The notes under the pieces: generated by a model
The model's database searches: none
What the model was told of the DNA's origin: nothing
Seen by the model: only the letters and a program-made list of their open reading frames with translations
NCBI RefSeq assembly: GCF_021018895.1
Contig: NC_079364.1
Location: 16,948,885-17,012,884 of the forward strand
DNA from: Seriola aureovittata
Taxonomy: Eukaryota > Chordata > Actinopteri > Carangiformes > Carangidae
Direction: 5' to 3'
DNA length: 64,000 bases
Shown here: positions 52,801-64,000 of the stretch, one piece after another
How positions within the stretch are numbered: position 1 is the first letter of the stretch
Layout of the letters: every line of letters starts with the position of its first letter
Program-made: the position numbers and the translations under genes

Positions 52801-54776
52801 TGCCAGACACACTTCATTATGCTGGCTAAAAATAATATGGTGTTCAGTAGATAGTCTAGGCTTTCTTTCTTTAAAATTGGGCTAATTGGACTCGCGGTAT
52901 GTTGTTGTATGTTCATGTAGGATAATTTAGTGGTATAATAGAAAAGTCCAGACCAGTAGAATAAAATTAGGAACCTGCAGGCCTCAGGAGAAAATTAAAA
53001 AAGGTAATTGGTTATGGGTTTGTGCATTTGCGATAATGAAGCGACTCAAATTGTTGCAGTTAAAATAATTAACACCCTAACAAAACTCACATTGCTTATC
53101 CTCTGCAGTATCTTGAAATCTGGCTTCAATCCTGAGAGTCTTTCAAATGTTTAAACAAAGCGTACTTTCAAACCATATGGTTGAACTTTGTGTTTTATGC
53201 TGTTTTTCTCATTTCCAATTTGCAGAGCCAGCGGAGGGCGTCACACGTGCATCGAGTGCAAGACAGAAATAGACCACTTCTTTTCTCATTTCCCAATGCT
53301 TTCAAATTGTGGTGCATGCAAATATCGTACAAGTTGCAAAGTTTCAATTGGGAATCATATGATAAGGTGAATAACAATTTTAATTGAATCAATATTTGTG
53401 GCACTTGATTTTAGGTTCACTGTATTTATTTGACAGATCTTGTGACAACTCTTTCTTTGACATTTGTTAGATTTCATAGTACCATCAAAAAAAACAGATT
53501 CTTGAAAATGGATAATAAGAAAAATTCATCTACATTAAAGTAAGTATGCGTCATAACTTGTTTTGCACAACACAGAATACAGTGTTTTCTGTATGAAATT
53601 GAACATGACAGAAGATTTCTTTGTTTTTCCCCCAGATTAACCCTGGTCTGTCTCAACTGTGACCTCCTCGTTGACGCATCAGGTGGTGACTTGATGACCA
53701 AACATTTAACTGATCGACCAAATCACATATGCAAAGTCATTCAGGAGAAAGGTATGTTTTTTTCCTCTTGTACCAGCTGAGTCATGGCCAGTGTTGAGTC
53801 ATACAAGTTTCTTGAAAAAGCTCTCTTGTGTTTAACCCAACAGATACCAAAGCCAAAGATCGAGTGTGAGTAGAAACTGCTACATCTTTTCTCTTGTTTG
53901 TCTTTAATATATGAAAAAAACACTTGACCGTGTAAAAGACCAAAGAAACATTCATTAAATCCTTAAATGAGTTTGCCAGTGATTTAGTATCACACTTGCA
54001 TAAAGTTGAGATATCCACAAAAGACAGTTAAAAGAATGGTAAAACAAAGGTCAAGTGCCAAATGCAAGTGATGTCATTTGCTCAGACAACATCATTATCG
54101 AATGTTTTTACAAGCTGCCTGTGACTAGTCGAGTGACCTTCATGTGTAAAATTGAGGGAGTTCCCTTTATGGTACCAAAAGAATACAGTCCCAATACAGT
54201 TGCACCTCAGGTTTCCTAATCCTAAGTGTAGAGTAGCTGTTTGCAAATGTCCATTACTACTTTCAAATATTAAACTATTTTAATATTTGCTGACAGTGTT
54301 TGGTGATAGTTGATCAGAGCCTGTTGGTAATTGCATGTTAATCTGAGATATGCCTTTGTTATGCTGCCTTCTTCTTTTCATTCAGGCATCTCGTCTTGGG
54401 GCAGCCAGCAAGAGTCTTGTACCTCTTGACATCAGCACCCGCTCAAAGACCAAAGGAAATGGGCTTGAAACTAGTTGAAAGTGCCACACCTAGAAGTGTT
54501 ACTGTTGCCACCGCTGGTCAACCAGAACCAGAGCCGATGTTACCAGCAGGTGATCAGAAAAAGGATTCCACAGAAATAATCATCAATGAAGGTTCCATTA
54601 AAGGAGAAGTAAAGCAGTCTTCGCTGCCCGCTTCATCGTCTTCCTGCACATTAGATCAGGTTTTAGATCTCGTTGATGGGTCGGTGGATAACTCTGAGAG
54701 CTCAGATATCTCAGAGCAGCTCCCTGTCGAAGGGATTGTCCCTGAGCATAGGGAACATGAAACTAAAGCTGAATGA
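46889..54776 (+). CDS. znf280d: znf280d, zinc finger protein 280D, complete, 839 aa
   Basis: Seventeen coding exons: 46889-47006, 47182-47387, 47527-47626, 47786-48010, 48122-48193, 48322-48428, 48645-48829, 50711-50868, 50964-51064, 51155-51301, 51744-51878, 51976-52202, 53226-53366, 53471-53539, 53636-53751, 53844-53865 and 54386-54776 (2520 nt). All joins are GT/AG and in frame. It begins [17 protein letters not shown] and then an acidic run with DDEPIFVG, as in the ZNF280/POGZ group. Zinc-finger positions: 257-279 (atypical), 323-346, 360-382, 391-413, 421-443, 450-473 and 478-501, then Cys-rich segments near 600-640 and 666. The block [20 protein letters not shown], and [17 protein letters not shown], match ZNF280D closely. 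The tail (710-839) is acidic and Ser-rich, without a domain I know. A nuclear chromatin/transcription role is inferred from the family; the exact function is not established by sequence. Confidence 0.93.
48985..49270. repeat. Dispersed teleost repeat in znf280d intron
   Basis: The phrases TTGGTCTCTACCAACTCCTG, GTTGCTAAATGCTCCACTAT and GTTCACCAGT occur in the order typical of an abundant interspersed fish element. It has no coding capacity and lies in the 1.9 kb intron between znf280d exons at 48829 and 50711. Confidence 0.5.
50335..50425. repeat. Dispersed ATTAATC-type teleost repeat, short copy
   Basis: GAAAAGTAATCAATTAAAAA, GTTGCCAATTAATG and GATTAGTTAAATAACTAATT resemble the terminal part of the repeat at 14868-15140. 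Only one end is present. Confidence 0.4.
50666..50690 (+). repeat. (GCTGT)5 pentanucleotide repeat next to a splice acceptor
   Basis: Five perfect GCTGT units end 20 bases before the acceptor of the znf280d exon starting at 50711, replacing most of the expected polypyrimidine tract. Confidence 0.95.
52203..53225 (+). other. znf280d: znf280d intron between exons ending 52202 and starting 53226
   Basis: About 1 kb. Around 52690-52860 the base composition and motif content (repeated CTAATTG and TTAATAG core sequences near AAGCAGCTAATTGCTAATTT) differ from the flanking AT-rich filler, which could mark a conserved non-coding element. I cannot test conservation. No exon is seen. Confidence 0.3.
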
Positions 54777-56440
54777 ACTCGTACTAAACAATGCACATGA
54801 CAAACAAGAGAGGTCTGCAAAGTTAAAAATAACTGCGTTGTCAGCCATACCACTGCAGAGTAATTTCTTTTACAAACATCAATTATATAATGATGTTGCT
54901 TTGGCTGCTGGTATTTGCTCCTACTACTAAAGATTCATGTGTTTGGTAAGTCAGTTTCAACGCTTGGTGAAAAAAAAAACTTTATCACAGGTTTTTTTTT
55001 CTTTAACTCCTCTGCCAAACTTGCATTCCCTAAACCTATGTAAGGTATTATTGTATTTATAAATAAAAATGCATACCCTACAATTTTATTTTCCCCATAA
55101 AGTATCTAATGAGAATATTTGCAAACATCAGAAATTATTATTCTGCACTTAGACTGATTCCCTGCAGTGTCTGTTGTTGATTAGACTTAAATGACTGTGG
55201 CTCATTTAATATTCCTTAAATGTTTCAAAAACTGGTTGATGTTATCCTTAAGGAAACCCCATCTGCCAGAAGGAGGACAGTACTTGGTTCTGCTCGTGAT
55301 CCTTAGTGTCAGACTTTATTTGCTTAACTGACAAAGACAAACACATATATCCGTGATCCGACCGTAAAATTCTAAAATAAGATTTACCCCCAAAAACACA
55401 TTCAGTGGCACAAAATATACATTCTCATATTCGCTTGTCTGATTTGTTAATATAATTTAAATTCTGAGACTATTTTGGGTGTGAGTTGAGATGATTTTTA
55501 GATTTTTATCGTCCTTTAATCTGTGGTTTTCTATCATTGTATAATGTGTTCAGTATTTTTTGTGATCACAAGCAGCTCCCTTTTTATATGGAATCTGTGG
55601 TTGGTATACCAACAACGAAAACATACAGTATTGCTGAAATGTATACATTGTTTACAGAAAGATCCTGGTTTGTGGCAGGAATGTCAGTCTATAATTGATG
55701 TGGAACAGGTATATTGTTGAGAGCTGAGGTGTGAATGTATCAGTAACTATTATCTCGGCACACAGAAAGTTGCTTCAAAACCATTAATAAATTCAGTAGT
55801 ACATATAGAGAAAATATTAGTATGACATTTATTCCCTGAGAAAGAGAATGATAGCTTCGTGGAAAGTGTGGCTGGGACAAAACTCCAGCAAAGGGGCAAT
55901 AGGAGGAAAATGACCACAACTATTTGAGGAATGAGCAAAATAATAGCTGTCTTTCTTTCAACTTTATTCATTGCCAGCCTGTAAAAGAAATGCATACACG
56001 TTACCTTGGGCGCAGGTGCTCAGCACGACACGTCAACTTGATTAAATCTGTCAATCAGTTTTTATGTCCCAGCTGCTGGTTGATTAAGTTGCCTTTTATT
56101 TTGCATTTATTGAAAAAAGGCAAATTCCTGGTGGCTCTGGGAATATTTTATACACTGCGTTTTGTTTACTTTGTGTGGCTAAAAATGGCAAATGTCATTG
56201 TTTATGTCATAGATTTTTAAAAAGGGTTTTCCCTTGTATATAAAGTATCGCTAGAGCAAGTCGTTAAATGCATCTATGTCTATGATGGCACTGTAAATGT
56301 AACCCCCCCGAGTCTGTTTTGAATACATTCCTCTAAAGATATACTGTGTTCCCCTTAGGACACATTTTCCTCAGAGATCTGTAAACTACTGGGTTTGGAT
56401 CGGTGTTTTTCTGTTATGTAAATAAATCTTTAATACAAGA
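54777..56440 (+). other. znf280d: znf280d 3' UTR, probably long
   Basis: AATAAA hexamers occur near 55062 (TTATAAATAAAAATG) and near 56420 (ATGTAAATAAATCTTTAATA). The second is followed by a GT-rich stretch (GAGGTTGCGTTTTTGGGTG), typical of a cleavage site. Short reading frames in this stretch have no domain. Confidence 0.5.
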
Positions 56441-56574
56441 GGTTGCGTTTTTGGGTGCTATTTTTCTGAACATTGTTCTCTAAAACAGCCGGACCAGTAG
56501 GTCCTGAATGTCCACAGTGACTTAACATGTCTTATTGGAAAGTCAATAAAATGATCGCAGAGACGAAAAGCAAC

Positions 56575-56655
56575 CACAAATTAGTACTACAGAGAGACAA
56601 GACAAATGCAAAGACAAAATAACCACAAAGAGATGCAAAATGAGTTACATGAATT
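56575..56655. repeat. Inverse-oriented copy of the TTTGTGGTCATTTTGCAT minisatellite unit
   Basis: ATAACCACAAAGAGATGCAAAATGA is the reverse complement of the unit forming the array at 33960-34490. A few degenerate units are present. Confidence 0.6.
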
Positions 56656-56756
56656 TCCCATAAGGCAGGGGTCTGCAACCTTTACTATTAAAAGAAACAT
56701 TATTGGCCCCCTCTCCCACAAATAAAAAATAAAATGAAGATATCACTGCGTTAAAG

Positions 56757-56778
56757 TTTTATATATATATATATATAG
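56757..56778. repeat. (TA)n microsatellite
   Basis: About 20 bases of TA dinucleotides upstream of mns1. Further downstream (56930-57080) several near-palindromic TATATAC/GTATATA phrases make a second AT-rich, hairpin-prone stretch. Confidence 0.85.
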
Positions 56779-57139
56779 TCATACTATATATAAAAGAACT
56801 AGTCTATCTATTTGTAGTCATTTATGTCTCAGTCTGGATGTCTTGCTGCTGTTCAGGAGACATTTTCCTGGCTGTACTTGCATACCTTTATCACAGTGGT
56901 GAATGTGATGTGAAGGTACAGATCATAGACTGGATATATACCCTTACACAGTATGTATAACCTTATAAACGGTATATACCGTTTAGGTTTATACACTGAA
57001 TAGCTTTATATACAATACAACAGTCAAAACGTCTAAGAACCTATATGCATATACATCTTTATAGAGTGTATATCTTTATATATGATGGGGATTCGTTTTA
57101 ATTTTCCCGGACCTGACGACATTGTCAAAACTCATTTTT

Positions 57140-57179
57140 ATTGGCTGAGCGTAAGGCGACGCGGCGTTCCCAAGACAAC
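57140..57179 (+). promoter_or_regulatory. mns1: mns1 promoter: inverted CCAAT and RFX X-box-like motif
   Basis: ATTGG (inverted CCAAT) is at 57140-57144. GTTCCCAAGACAAC at 57166-57179 matches 11 of 14 positions of the symmetric X-box GTTGCCATGGCAAC. It lies 156-169 bases upstream of the mns1 ATG. X-boxes bind RFX factors that, with FOXJ1, drive ciliary genes, which fits the axonemal role of MNS1. Function is inferred. Confidence 0.5.
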
Positions 57180-57334
57180 GAGACGCTAAACAATCGAGGA
57201 AACCCAGCGACACCTCCGGTAAACTAATTAACGGACAACTGTACATCGAAAATCACTTCAAGTTAATTCAAGGAATAAGTGAGTAAAGAGGAATAAGGCT
57301 AAGAACACTGGAATCGACGAAATTCAGGACAAAC

Positions 57335-60300
57335 ATGGTAAATCCTCGTTGGCAAACCGAAGTTAGAGTTAGCTTGGATGCTACAAACAGAGCAGTTTAC
57401 CACGCTGTCAACATGGGCAAACCTGTTACTGTTAACCTGTTTTCAGTGTTTTCAAGTTTCACATGTCTTTCCCATCGTTACAGAGTCGTAACTGGGCCTA
57501 CAGCCAGCAGCAGAGGTTAATGGCTCAACGCCAGAGGCAAGAGCAGCAGAGACAGCATGAGGCCAGCCGTGTGGACAGAGAGAGGCAGCTGCAGGCCAGT
57601 CTGCGGGACGAGGACAGCTTTGAGAGGAAGAGGCACCTGCGACAGATGCAGGAGGAGCTCAAGGAGAGGCAAATGGAAAGCTCTCTGCTAAAGGTATGCT
57701 CTCTGTTTGTGCTGGTTGTACATTATTTCCCCAGACACCAGAAACTAAGCAGCACTGTAGAGCTGAAATGAATACTTAATTAATCGCTTACTCAAGTGAC
57801 AGACAATTTATTCACCCTTTGAGTCATTTTATTAAGCAAACATGCTAAAAGTTCACTAGTACCAGCTTCTCAAATGTGAATAGTTGCTAGTTTTCATAGT
57901 TTTCTGTGATCGTGAACTCAACATCTGTTTGTGACATTTCATAGACTGAACAATCAATTCAGTATTATAGAAAATAATTTTCAGACATGATGATTTAACA
58001 CTTACAGTGCTCCTGTGATGGACTGAAGCTACTTTGCCCCAGGTTTTCTGTGTGTTTATTACTTGACACACAGAAGAATTGCAGCAATTTGATAAAACAA
58101 CAAATGATAACAATGGAAATTAAAACAGTTAAGGTCTTAAAACCAAATTCCTACAGTCATTTCACAAGAACATTTTAGCATTAGCTTTGATGTCAATACA
58201 CTATACAGGACTGAACAATTAAATTTTGTTGTATCTCATTTCATGCTACACACAGAGACTGTATGAAAAAGACATAAATAAATTAGAATGGAATAAAAAT
58301 CTTCCATAATAGTTGCAATAATAGGCTATTATTAGTATTATACACTACAACTGAATACTTGTAGTGCACAGACATGAGGTAGTGTGAGGGTTTCTCACTG
58401 TATCATCAAGGTATTGTATTGTATGTGTACTGTACCTGAACTCAGATGTTATAGGCATAATTAAATTTGATTTGCAGGCAGAGGAGGACAGAATAAACAG
58501 GGAAAAACAACTTGAACAAGAGGAGAGAATGGCTAAAGAGTTGGCCCGCATCAACTATGAGAAGCAAAGAGAAGAGAAAATAAGACAACATATCAAAGAG
58601 AACAGGTATGCACATCATTACCTTGACTTACTGTATATTCTGTGTTAGTCTACAAATGAAACACGTACTGCTTTTGTGCAATCTTTCTCTGCTTTGGTCT
58701 CTACATTACTTGTATTAATTTTTAAAACTATTTAAATCTTTTCAGCATTGAGCTTCGAGAATTGGAGTCAAAACTGAAATCTGCATATCTGAACAAGGAA
58801 AGAGCTGCACAGATTGCTGAGCAGGAAGCTATGAGGTTTGAGACAATGGTGAGTACTGTCCTTGTTGATTTCAATCAGTTACAACTTTTTTCCTTTTTTT
58901 TTTTTTTTTGAACTGCTAGATGTGAATTTAGAAAATACCTCAGGGGACTACAATGTCTAAAATTAACTATATAGTCTTTGTTCAGCTGTATACATGGGCT
59001 TGTGTCAAAAGTATTGAGAATTACACATCACGATTTAATCTTAATTTGAACAAAAAGTTCCAAATACCAAAACCCTATTTCTTTGTTGTAGCCTACGTAC
59101 TATACTGTGTATGTCTTCGGTCTTTCATTAGCGTGAGGAGGCAGACTTTGCTCGCAAGATGAAGAGCGAACGCGAGGAAGCAGCCGTTGAGCAGCAGAAG
59201 CTGGAGCAGAAACGCCACGAGGAGCTTGTGCAGTATCAGAGGGAGCTGGAGCAGCAGCTCATGGAGAAGGAGCGCAAAAGACAAGAGGCATACGAGGAGT
59301 TCCTCAAAGAGAAGCTCATGGTGGACGAGATTGTCAGGAAGATTTACGAGGAGAATCAAATGTGAGTCCCTCACTCATAATTCATGACTTGAATTCCATG
59401 GATTTAAAGTTGGCATGCTTTTACTGGCCTGTTCAGTTAAAGACAGAAGATATGTTCAGTCAACTTGTGTAATATGCTTGAAACCTGTTTCTTTGTAGAG
59501 AAAACATGGAAAATGTAGTATAATGGCTTTATTGAAAAATGTTTTTCTGGTGAAGGGAGCAACAGCTGAAACTGGAGAAGGTCAGAGCCACTAATCAGCA
59601 CATTGAAGAATTCAAGAGACAGCAGACTGAGTGGAGACGCATGGAGCAAGAAAGGATGGAGGCCGAGAACAGACGCATCATGGAGTTTGCGACCCAACAG
59701 CAGCACATGGAGCAGAGCAGAATGGCTAAGATCAGAGAGAGGGAAGAGGCCAAAGACCATCTTCATAAAATAGTTGAGACTTCTTTTTGTTGAGACAACT
59801 TTTTCTCATCCATTTATCAGTTCATTCAGTGACAAACGCCTGCTTCTGGTTTCAAATATCACTCCTTCCTCTTCTCCTCTAGCTTTCTAAGAAGATTGAA
59901 GAGGAGAGGCAGCAGCGTGAAGAGATGGAGCGAGTCCGTGAAGAACTTTGTTTAGAAGAACAAGAAGAGGCTAACAGGCAGAGAGATATTGTAAGTATCA
60001 TTACCTTACTCTTTTTAAACATACCTGTTCAGCAATTCTGATTTAAATACAGATGACAGTTGTGATTACATAGATGACAAAGGAGATATACAAAAAAAAA
60101 AAAAAACATTTATATATGTTAGGTGTGCAAGTAAGGATTACTCAAATTTGAAGAGCTCCAACCAGGGCTGTTTGGCATTTTGCTTAGTAAGTGACTGACT
60201 AATCAGCTAGTTATCATTGTAGCACTATGATGCTAAGTTGTAATCATACCAAGTCTTACTCTAATTATTTTGTATTTTAACGTGTTCACTGACCACCACA

Positions 60301-61454
60301 AAGCCATTGAACAAAGCAGTCTTAGTCTGAACATCCCAAATAGGTAATGCTCTTAATTAACAGGCATTTTGCCTGCTCTACTCACTATTGAGCTCAGCAG
60401 CTCATGACACAAGAGACATACACATTCCTGTGTGCTCTCAGACTTGAATTTAGAAGTGTGCCTAAATTACCCTAATATTTTTTAAAACTTTCATCTAACA
60501 GGAAGCGATGGAGAAGAAAATCAGACAGAGGCTGATGATGCAGCAGACCTGCCAGGAGCAGATGGCTTTCAAAGAGATGCAGAGGCAGGCAGAGAAAGAG
60601 GAGGAGGAGGCCTTCAGGAAAATAATGATGGCTAAGTTTGCAGAGGACGATCGGATAGAGCAGATGAATGCTCAAAAACGACGCATGAAGCAACTTGAGC
60701 ACAAACGCGAGGTGGAGAAACTGATAGAGGACAAGAGACGGCAGCGTGAGGCTGACATGGTATGAACCACGCTTAATTGTGTGCATAATTACATCAGGAA
60801 TAAGTTGGTTTAACTGTCAGTACTGCTAGTACGACGCTGTGAAAGGCAACATAAGTAGCAATAACCAGGTTTTATCTTGATTATAATGGATGTTTAAGTC
60901 TTAAGGACAAAGATGTCCTGTATATATTAAATGATCCCAACGTGAACAGAGAAAATTGGCGGAGCTTGAGAGAATACTAACAGATTTTTCCATTAAAGTT
61001 TTATTTGAGCAACATAAGTGAAACACATCATACATAATACATGGTTAATCTGTATCAACTTTTGATTGAACTGTCAGCTTTGAACGACATGCTTTGACAA
61101 TGACATTTGAATCATTCTCTTCAAGGAACTGGAGGCTAAAGAAAGAGCGATTGAGCAGGAGAGGGAGGCGCTGCGTAGACAGATAATTGAAGAAGAGAGG
61201 CAGCAACTTCTTAAACGTCATGCAACAAAACTCCTTGGATACTTACCGAGGGTATGTGGCAGTCTATGAAATCATAAATCATTTACACATTTTCACGTCA
61301 TCTGTAGATCAAACAAGTGTATGACCATGGGCGTATCTACTTTCAGGGCTTGCTCCGTGAAGATGACCTGGAGCACTTTGATGAAGACTTCAGAAAGAAC
61401 TTTAAAGCACGTCCGTCTGTCCTCTCTGACGATGGCTGGGACGGTGATGATTAA
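57335..61454 (+). CDS. mns1: mns1, meiosis-specific nuclear structural protein 1, complete, 496 aa
   Basis: Ten exons: 57335-57337 (ATG only, then GTAAAT), 57484-57693, 58478-58605, 58746-58848, 59132-59361, 59556-59772, 59883-59990, 60502-60759, 61126-61251 and 61347-61454. All are in frame, 1491 nt with TAA. The protein is almost entirely a charged coiled coil (about residues 15-455). Segments match the vertebrate protein closely: ELESKLKSAYLNKERAAQIA, KEKLMVDEIVRKIYEEN, AKFAEDDRIEQMNAQK, and LLGYLPRGLL near the end. Length is close to the human protein (495). The C-terminal DDGWDGDD tail is acidic. MNS1 is a microtubule-inner/axonemal protein needed for motile cilia and sperm flagella, and was originally described as a spermatocyte nuclear filament protein. 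The start is the ATG at 57335, because the next exon supplies no better initiator in frame with the conserved N-terminus. Confidence 0.94.
57763..57990. repeat. Dispersed ATTAATC-type teleost repeat, copy 2 (mns1 intron 2)
   Basis: It starts GAGCTGAAATGAATACTTAATTAATCGCTTACTCAAGTGACAGACAATTTATTC and ends near ACTGAACAATCAATTCAGTA. The layout matches the copy at 14868-15140 and the short one at 50335-50425. No coding content. Confidence 0.5.
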
Positions 61455-61544
61455 ACTTTGTTCTTCCAGCGTGCCACTAGAGGGCAGTTTGAAGTTACAG
61501 AGATAACTATTTTTTTTGTTTCTTAGTGTTCATGGTGGTACTTG

Positions 61545-61556
61545 TTTTAATTAAAA
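61545..61556. terminator. Palindromic poly(A)-signal candidate between convergent mns1 and tex9
   Basis: TTTTAATTAAAA is a perfect palindrome carrying ATTAAA on both strands, 91-102 bases after the mns1 stop and about 185 bases after the tex9 stop (in tex9 sense). ATTAAA is the commonest variant poly(A) signal. Other ATTAAA variants are present near 61687-61723, so the actual sites are not settled. Confidence 0.45.
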
Positions 61557-61740
61557 TCTATTCTAAAAAGGATCTGGTGACTGAATGTTATAGTGATAAG
61601 GAAAGGAATCTCTACATCTAAATTCCCTCTGAATTCAAGCTCTAAACTCAAACTAATCAAATTCTTAAAGACTGCAAACTTAAGCTTTTAATCCACTTTA
61701 ATTTTCACCAGAAAACATTAAATGCTGAATCACTCGGTGT

Positions 61741-63935
<2,195 letters not shown>

Positions 63936-64000
63936 CTGTAATCAAGCAACCAACAAGAAAACTTTTAGGTGTTTCATAAAGAATGTTAATGGAGAACATA

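Noticed and set aside
54673..54930. 85-codon frame overlapping the end of znf280d
   Set aside because: Alternative frame of the last exon and 3' UTR. The frame ending at 54776 is the one joined in phase to the upstream exons.

Overview
The window is vertebrate nuclear DNA and almost certainly from a teleost. Genes are split into short exons with consensus GT/AG introns. The spacers carry (CA)n and (GA)n microsatellites and several dispersed repeats I recognise from fish genomes. Gene order (tcf12, then znf280d, mns1, tex9) matches the human 15q21.3 block TCF12-ZNF280D-MNS1-TEX9, including relative orientation.

Layout. 1-26.8 kb: the 5' part of tcf12 on the minus strand, with a non-coding first exon and four coding exons; its remaining exons lie beyond position 1. 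26.8-34.6 kb: intergenic, holding an isolated exon-like ORF at 28.1 kb, a scrap of Tc1-type transposase and a degenerate minisatellite. 34.8-42.0 kb (+): a 12-exon gene I reconstructed, encoding about 675 residues. It starts with a THAP zinc finger, continues with a truncated transposase-like segment and a low-complexity linker, and ends with a diverged copy of the first four coding exons of the neighbouring znf280d. 43.9-56.4 kb (+): complete znf280d, 17 coding exons and 839 residues. 57.2-61.5 kb (+): complete mns1, 10 exons and 496 residues. 61.7-64 kb (-): the last six exons of tex9, convergent with mns1.

The most unusual object is the THAP/ZNF280D-N chimera. All twelve exons join in one open frame through GT/AG sites. 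The last four match znf280d exons 2-5 in order, sequence and intron phase (1, 0, 1). The duplicated exon has lost its initiator ATG and become internal, and the last duplicated exon has lost its donor and runs into a stop. This looks like a transposon-derived DNA-binding gene that captured the N-terminal region of an adjacent zinc-finger regulator. Its promoter carries a near-perfect ZNF143/THAP11-type motif.

The conserved genes have known roles: tcf12 is an E-protein transcription factor, znf280d a multi-C2H2 nuclear protein, mns1 an axonemal coiled-coil protein, and tex9 a testis/centriolar coiled-coil protein. All exon models were read by eye from splice sites, phase and remembered family similarity; no transcript evidence was available.
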